Source: Tetracentron sinense
Taxonomy: Eukaryota; Streptophyta; Magnoliopsida; Trochodendrales; Trochodendraceae
Direction: 5' to 3'
Length of the DNA stretch: 64,000 bases
Assembly: GCA_015143295.1 (NCBI GenBank)
Contig: CM026552.1
Span: forward strand, 61,870,944 to 61,934,943
The position numbers and the translations under genes are program-made. The first letter of the stretch is position 1. Each line of letters opens with the position of its first letter. Positions 58,258-64,000 of this stretch are shown here, one piece after another. The notes under the pieces were generated by a model that saw only the letters and a list, made by a program, of their open reading frames with translations, did not search any database and was not told the origin of the DNA.

Positions 58258-59064
58258 ATGAATCCCCTTTCCAAGATTCTAGGAGTGAATCGATTGACTG
58301 GTCCAAATTTTGTGGACTGGAAAAGAAACCTTGATATTGTGCTTATCTCTCAGAAGATAGCTTATGTCCTCACATCCGACTATCCGGAATTCGATGAGGC
58401 AATTCAAACCCCTGAGGCAGTTGAGAAAGCCTCAAAGTGGCATGAGTCAAATAGTTTGGCCAAATGCTACATGCTTGCATCCATGTCAAATGTCCTTCAG
58501 CAACAGGGCGAGGGTTTTGCTACAACTAAAGACATATTGACTAATCTCTGGGAGATGTTTGGGGAACAGAACAGAACTGCTTGGCAGTTGGGAATGACAG
58601 GACTGATGAGGACCAAGATGTCTGATGGTAGCCCTGTCCGAGAACATGTGGCCAAGATGATGGGGTTCATTAATGAACTATTGACCCTTGGAGCTGATCT
58701 TGATCAAACGAGTCAAACAGATGCAATCCTGAACTCTCTCCTTGAATCCTTTTCTACTTTTGTGTTGAATTTCAGCATGAAAAAATTGGAGACATCTCTG
58801 CCAGAGCTCCTAAACATGTTGGAAGGAGCTGAGCACCTTATGAAGCGTACTAAGCTCTATGCAAATGTGGCAGAAGGAGTTGGTCCTTCAAGGCCCAGGC
58901 CTAAGGGTAAAGGCTAGAAAAAGAAGAAGTCCAATTTCTCCAGGTTCCTCAAAGGCAAGAAGGGTAAGAATAAGAACAAGAAAGCTTTTGAGAAGATAGA
59001 CAAGGAAAAGAATCAGAATGTCTATTTCTATTGCTAGAAACCAGGTCACTAGAAGAGGAATTGC
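58258..59064 (+). pseudogene. gag: Copia D gag, the complete (last) copy
   Basis: This is the only gag copy that continues past EHLMK into KRTKLYANVAEG and the basic region GPSRPRPKGKG. It has MNPLSKILGVNRLTGPNFVDW at the N-terminus and the capsid block INELLTLGADLDQ. A TAG at 58915-58917 is followed by a Lys-rich stretch and the nucleocapsid knuckle. The knuckle is damaged: its first Cys is Tyr, and TAG codons stand at 59035-59037 and 59050-59052, the latter at the Trp position of GHWKRNC. Because the earlier copies lie between the promoter and this start, it would be reached only through about 25 kb of upstream sequence as now arranged. Confidence 0.9.
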
Positions 59065-60738
59065 TTGGTTTACTTAGCATCCCTCAAGGACAAGCCTTTG
59101 GAAGGTATGTCAGATTCTTTCATCAATGAATCCAATTTAATTATTGGTTCCTCAAAGTCTTGGTGTGTAGATAGTGGATCTACCTCACATATTTGTAATA
59201 TGTTACAGGGGTTTCAGGAGAGCAGAAAGCTCAGTGATGAGGAAGTCAAAATAAGGATGGGAACGGAAGCAAGTGTTGCTGGGATCACCCTCGGGACTTA
59301 TATTTTAGAATTTGCGTTTAATAGGATTTTGGTTTTAAAAGACTGCTTATATGTGCCAGACATGCGCAGAAATTTGATTTCTGTTTCTAGTTTAATCGTT
59401 AATGGTTATTCAGTGCATTTTGATACTAATGTAGTTATCAAATACAATAATAGTTTTATTGTTTCTGGCACATTGTCTAATGGTCTTTATTATCTTAATC
59501 CTATAGTAAATTCTGTAAATAACATTGAGGGTAAAGAGTCCACAAGTGTGACACCTCAGAAAAGAGGTAGAGAATCTGTGAATCCAACATACTTATGGCA
59601 TCTCAGATTAGGTCATATCAATTTGGATAGGCTCAATAGATTGGTAAAGGATGGTCCTTTAAACCATTTACATGTTGAACCTTATCCAACTTGTGAACCT
59701 TGTTTGCAAGGTAAAATGACCAAAAGGCCATTTACAGGCAAACCTATGAGAGCCACAAGTATATTGGAATTAATTCACACTGATGTATGTGGACCCATGA
59801 ATCATTCAGCCAAAGGTGGCTTTGTCTACTTCATTACATTCACAGATGATTTTTCAAGATATGGTTACGTATATCTAATGAAACACAAGTCGGAATCTTT
59901 TGAAAAGTTCAAAGAATTCCGGAATGAAGTAGAAAAGCAATCAGGTAAATGTATTAAAACTCTTAGTTCCGACTGAGGAGGAGAATACCTCTTAAATGAG
60001 TTCATGGATTATCTTAGAGATAATAGAATTTTATCCCAATGGACTCCCCCAAGAACACCCCAGCTTAATGGTGTTTCAGAAAGAAGAAATCGAACCCTAT
60101 TGGATTTGGTTCGTTCAATGATGAATAATACTGATTTGCCAATATCTTTTTGGGGATATGCATTAGAGATTGCAATCTATCTATTGAATAGGGTACCTTC
60201 TAAGTCTATTTCCAAAACTCCAATTGAGCTATGGATGGGGCGAAAGCCTAGTCTAAAGCATGTCAGAGTATGGGGTTGTCCTATTCATGTGCGAAAGCAG
60301 AATTTTGACAAGTTGGAAAGTAGGACTGAGAAGTGTCTATTCATAGGATACCCAAAAGAAACTCATGGATATTATTTCTATAATCCTAACGAACAAAAGG
60401 TGTTTGTGAGCAGGAATGCCATTTTTCTAGAAGAGGATATGATCCTCAATAGAAAAGATGGATTTAGAATTGATCTTGAGGAGCAAATTCAGGATAAAGT
60501 GACAATGGTTAATCCCATCTTAACTGAACCTTTAAATACACAGCAGCCTAGGAGAAGTACAAGGATCAGTCGACCTCCAGATAGATTGTCTTATCAGTAT
60601 GAGGTATATTCTATGGAATCAGATTCCTTAGACGATGATCCTTACACTTATCAAGAAGCAATATGCGATATTGATTCTGATAATTCGAAAAAGACCATGG
60701 AATCTGAAATGGACTCCATGTACTCAAATGGTGTCTAG
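59065..60738 (+). pseudogene. pol: Copia D pol: protease and integrase
   Basis: Protease active site WCVDSGSTSHIC (Asp-Ser-Gly) lies at about 59160. The pre-integrase zinc domain has WHLRLGHINLDRL and the Cys pair CEPCLQGK. Integrase: first Asp in ELIHTDVCGPM, second in KTLSSD near 59972, immediately followed by a TGA (59974-59976) in place of Arg CGA. It reopens at 60004 with TPPRTPQLNGVSERRNR (catalytic Glu), then WGCPIHVRKQNFDKL. It ends SNGV and a TAG at 60736-60738 replacing Trp. Integrase ahead of RT identifies Copia. Confidence 0.93.
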
Positions 60739-62212
60739 ACCCTGGTTGAAAAGCCTGAGGGAATTAGACCTATTGGGTGCAAATGGATGTACAAGAGGAA
60801 ACGTGGATCCGATGGAAAGGTAGAGACCTTTAAAGCAAGGCTTGTGGCGAAAGTGTATAGTCAAAGAGCTGGTATGACTATGAGGAAACCTTTTCATCAG
60901 TAGCAATGCTAAAGTCCATCAAAATTATGTTATCAATTGCAGTCTTTTATGACTATGAGATATGGCAGATGGATGTCAAAACCTCATTCTTGAATGGAAA
61001 CATTCAAGAGGATATTTATATGGACCAGCCCGAAGGTTTTGAACTCCATGGCCAAAATAATAAAGTCTGTAAATTGATAAAATCTATTTATGGCCTTAAG
61101 CAAGCTTCTCGGAGTTGGAATATCCGTTTTGATGAATCAATCAAATCGTTTGGTTTTCAACAAAACATGGATGAGGCATGTGTGTACAAGAAAGTCAGTG
61201 GGAGTGCAATAACTTTCCTAGTTCCTTATGTAGATGATATTCTACTTATTGGGAATGATGTAGAAATGTTATCAACGGTTAAAATCTGGTTGTCATGTAA
61301 CTTTGCGATGAAAGACCTCGGTGAAGCTTCCTATATTCTTGGTCTTAAATTGTTTAGAGATCGAAAGAAAAGGATGCTGAGATTATCCCAAGTCAATTAT
61401 ATTGACAAGATCTTGCGCAAATATAGCATGGAAAATTCCAAGAAAGGGTTTTTACCTTGTAGACATGGAATTAGTCTCTCCAAATCAAAGTCTCCAATGA
61501 CTGATGAAGAAAGAGAGCAGATGAGTCATATCCCATATGCATCTGTAGTGGGAAGTCTCATGTATGCTATGTTGTGCACAAGACCTGATATTTGTCACGC
61601 AGTGAGTATCGTGAGTAGATATCAATCAAATCCGGGTCCTGAGCATTGGACAGCAGTTAAGCACATTTTTAAGTATTTGAGGAGGACAATGCACCACTGT
61701 TTGGTTTATAGTGGAGAAGATCTGACTGTTGTAGGATACACAGATTCAGATTTTCAGGCAGATGTTGATGATAGAAAGTCCACCTTAGGATTTGTCTTTA
61801 CTCTTGGGAAATGAGCCTTTAATTGGAGGAGTTGCAAGCAATCAACAACTGCTGACTCAACAACTGAAGCTCAATATGTTGCTGCATGTGATGCTACAAA
61901 GGAAGCAGTGTGGATAAAGAAGTTCATTCATGGACTTGGTGTTGTCTCCTCGATTGAATCTCCTATCACACTTTATTGTGATAATAGTGGTGCTGTAGCT
62001 CAAGTCATAGAGCCTAGAGCACACAAAAGACTAAGAACATTGAAAGGAGATTCTATTTGATTCGAGACATTGTCAAGAGAGGAGACATTGTGTTATCCAA
62101 GATTGCGTCAGTAGATAACATGGCGGACCCATTTACTAAAGCACTACCTCAGAAGGTGTTTGAGAAACATCTAGAGTCGATGGGTGTTAGACACATAGGA
62201 GATTGGCTTTGA
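60739..62212 (+). pseudogene. pol: Copia D pol: reverse transcriptase and RNase H
   Basis: It starts TLVEKPEGIRPIGCKWMYK; a 1-nt loss near 60873 shifts the frame before YEETFSSVAMLKSI. Open from 60906 for 302 codons: motif A QMDVKTSFLNG, IYGLKQASRSW, YVDDILLIG (about 61228-61254), NSKKGFLPCRHG, RNase H start GYTDSDFQADVDDRKS. A TGA at 61812-61814 replaces Gly GGA. RNase H continues STTEAQYVAACDATKEAVW and LYCDNSGAVAQ; a frameshift near 62030 leads to RFYLIRDIVKRGDIV and VDNMADPFTKALPQKVF, ending GDWL with TGA at 62210-62212. Both RT Asp pairs are kept. Confidence 0.93.
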
Positions 62213-62214
62213 GT

Positions 62215-62227
62215 GCAAGTGGGAGAT
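62215..62227 (+). other. Polypurine tract of Copia D
   Basis: GCAAGTGGGAGAT directly precedes the 3' LTR start, a usual Copia arrangement. Confidence 0.75.
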
Positions 62228-64000
62228 TGTTAGACATGTAAGCCCACAAAGCCATTCCGGAATTATATTTATCTATTTTTTAAATCAATAAATGCGTATT
62301 TTACATTCACACATTGTCTTCTACATTGGATAATATATATATCGAAAGTATCTCATTGGATGAGACTACTTTGTCCCTTAGGTAACATTGTAGCAAAACC
62401 ATCCAATTAGTTGATAACTGATTGCTAAGGAGATATGGTTTTTCCGGTTCCTTGTAGACCTAAAATTGTTCTAAGTTAATCAGGATACATTTGGACAATG
62501 TATTCCTAGTAACTTACACATTGTTAGTTCCATATGATGGAGTGATGAATCTCAATCACTGAGAGAAGGGTCTCTTGACTAAGATGTAGATATAAGTAAG
62601 AAGTACTTATATTGTAACTGGATCGCTCAATGGATACCCTTAGAAATATACTGTCTTTAAATTTAGGGTAGTCCATTTGACAGATTGTCCTTAACCTGAG
62701 AGGTCGACATCTTCTCTAGTATCTGCCTATGTAGCTTTGATGTAGCCAATCATCAATGTCCAACACACCGGACTAAATACGGGCTCGTTGGGTTATGTAC
62801 GCTGTACTGAAAGAAGTGTGTGTACGCTCGACAAGGATTCCACTACTCATAAAGAGTAAATAATATTGAGTTGATACTTGTCAAAACTGGACTTGAAAAA
62901 CTCAGCGCTGGTATTTATCGATAAAATTATTTTATTGAGGAATTCATTTTCTGTATAAAAGAAATGTAATAATAATTATTATTTCTTTTAAAGAATTTTT
63001 AAAATGTTTTGCAAGTCCAAGTTTGACAAAAAGTATCAAAGAGAATGGGTTCTCAATATAAGCCAGGGATTAAAGACAGTATTAGACATTGTCCCGTAAG
63101 CTTATAACAATATTGGAAGTGGAGGGACTGATCTGTAAACAAATCTTGAGATAGAAATACCTGCAAGTAATTCTCTATTTTCTGGAGGTTAATCATATTG
63201 TGTTAATGGACATTAATTGTGATTGGTGGAAGTCCAGGGATTTAGATAAAATTCTATAATCCTAATGGAGTGTAGGAAAGGTGTTTCCTAGTAACAATAC
63301 TTTAACCAGAAGTTTGAGTACTTGGTCCCACAATCGGAAATAGAAGATCCCTTTAGATCCCACACATAATGACTTTCTTAAAGTATTTAATTTAATGATT
63401 TATTAAATTAATTAATTTCTTTAAGAAATCACTATATGGTATAGTGAAGCTCTAAAAGGTGGAATCACATTAAATGTGAAAAACCAAATGAGTAGGACCC
63501 ATTGGGGAATAGTTTAAAAGAATAATAAAGTGACCAAAATGGGTTTGGAACCCATGGGGGCGTGTTGGAGTGGGGTCCACCTAGGGTGGGACGCCCACTT
63601 CATGGAGGATATAATAATAATAATAATTATTGTTAGTCTTTAATTAGTTTCTAATAACTAATATCCTTATTGGATAAGGTTAGTTAGTTAGAGTTAGTTA
63701 CTAATTTAAAGATTCCTTGTTGGACAAGGATTCCATTAATTTGTTACTAATCATTAATTAGTTATTTAAACTAATTAAGATTCCTTATTGGATAAGGATA
63801 AGGTTAGTTGGACACTAATGGATAAGATTAGTTTCTATTTTGATTAATCCTAATTAATTATGGAGAAACCAAATCGGAAGCTAATTGAGTGAATCATAAT
63901 TGGATTATGATAAGGATAAGATCCATTATGGATCTATTTAAAGGGTGGACATCCGACATGGTACTTCACTTCAAAAATTCCAGATTTTTGGAAACTTCCC
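62228..64000 (+). repeat. Copia D 3' LTR (continues past window)
   Basis: It starts TGTTAGACATG. It matches the 5' LTR pieces and preserves the pre-insertion sites of G (CAATC, 62553-62557) and A (TTAAT, 63213-63217). It is AT-rich with several TTAATTAGTT-type words and no gene. By comparison with the 5' LTR about 430 bp remain outside the window. Confidence 0.93.

Larger units (their letters stand above)
33115..58846 (+). repeat. 12-unit tandem array of leader plus 5' gag in Copia D (period ~1064 bp)
   Basis: Each unit has ~475 bp of leader and ~590 bp of gag from its ATG to EHLMK. Unit starts are 33115, 34178, 35242, 36307, 37373, 38438, 52467, 53532, 54596, 55653, 56717 and 57782. Unit 6 is split by E (38438-38767 plus 51733-52466, together 1064 bp). 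At each internal junction the gag sequence ATGAAGC meets ACTTATTTCT of the next leader, adding a short LFLL-type tail and a stop. Only the last unit runs on into the rest of gag. Units 5, 7 and 9 are one subtype and 6 and 8 another. Confidence 0.95.
1602..64000 (+). mobile_element. Ty1/Copia element D, host of all other insertions (both ends outside window)
   Basis: D is a Copia element read on the plus strand. Its 5' LTR survives as 1602-2266 and 30617 to ~31836, the PBS is at 31837-31848, the true gag and pol at 58258-62212, and the 3' LTR starts at 62228. The two LTRs match closely over the shared part: 1602-2266 with 62553-63217, and 30617 onward with 63218 onward. The domain order PR-IN-RT-RNase H is that of Copia; the clade looks Tork/TAR/Angela-like but is not resolved. 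The internal region is swollen by a 12-unit gag-leader array and by the nested elements A (with B and C) and E (with F). Confidence 0.93.

Noticed and set aside
33589..58917. A cluster of twelve related host genes
   Set aside because: The copies are truncated Copia gag with leader attached, in perfect tandem register, mostly broken, and the last one continues into Copia pol.

Overview
The window is plant nuclear repeat DNA made entirely of LTR retrotransposons nested inside one another. I found no host gene, rRNA, tRNA, CRISPR array or bacterial-type feature. All primer binding sites read TGGTATCAGAGC, the usual initiator-Met tRNA match in plant LTR elements. The pol orders are the plant Ty1/Copia (PR-IN-RT-RH) and Ty3/Gypsy (PR-RT-RH-IN-chromodomain) layouts. 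The species cannot be named from the sequence.

Layout. The oldest layer is one Copia element, D (+ strand), whose 5' LTR begins left of the window and whose 3' LTR (62228 onward) runs off the right edge. Into its 5' LTR went a Gypsy LTR, G (1-1601, cut by the window edge), and a full Gypsy element, A (+, 2267-30611, target duplication TTAAT). A was then hit twice: by the gag-only element C (-, 2575-10258, duplication CAACC) in its 5' LTR, and by Gypsy element B (-, 16130-27194, duplication CGGTG) in its integrase domain. Further right, D's internal region contains a 12-copy tandem array of a ~1064-bp unit (33115-58846) made of untranslated leader plus the first part of gag. Array unit 6 was split by Gypsy element E (-, 38768-51727, duplication TTTAT), and E was itself hit by a solo LTR, F (44091-46948, duplication CCCGG). 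D's true gag and pol follow at 58258-62212.

A, B and E are Tekay/Del-like chromoviruses by RT, integrase and C-terminal chromodomain-like sequence. Each has gag and pol separated by a 134-142-bp GT...AG segment. Removing it restores the gag-protease reading frame, so it looks like a real intron. Their LTRs are long (2.2-3.0 kb) and carry tandem arrays. The array upstream of the predicted promoter differs between families: GATC-rich palindromes in A, C and E, and a 26-bp CACGTTGTGC-type repeat in B and not the palindromes.

Every coding region carries nonsense changes or frameshifts, so no element here looks autonomous, although the RT-to-integrase parts of B and E are almost intact. The three most unusual items are the gag-leader amplification in D, the gag-pol intron, and the three-LTR, pol-less organisation of C.
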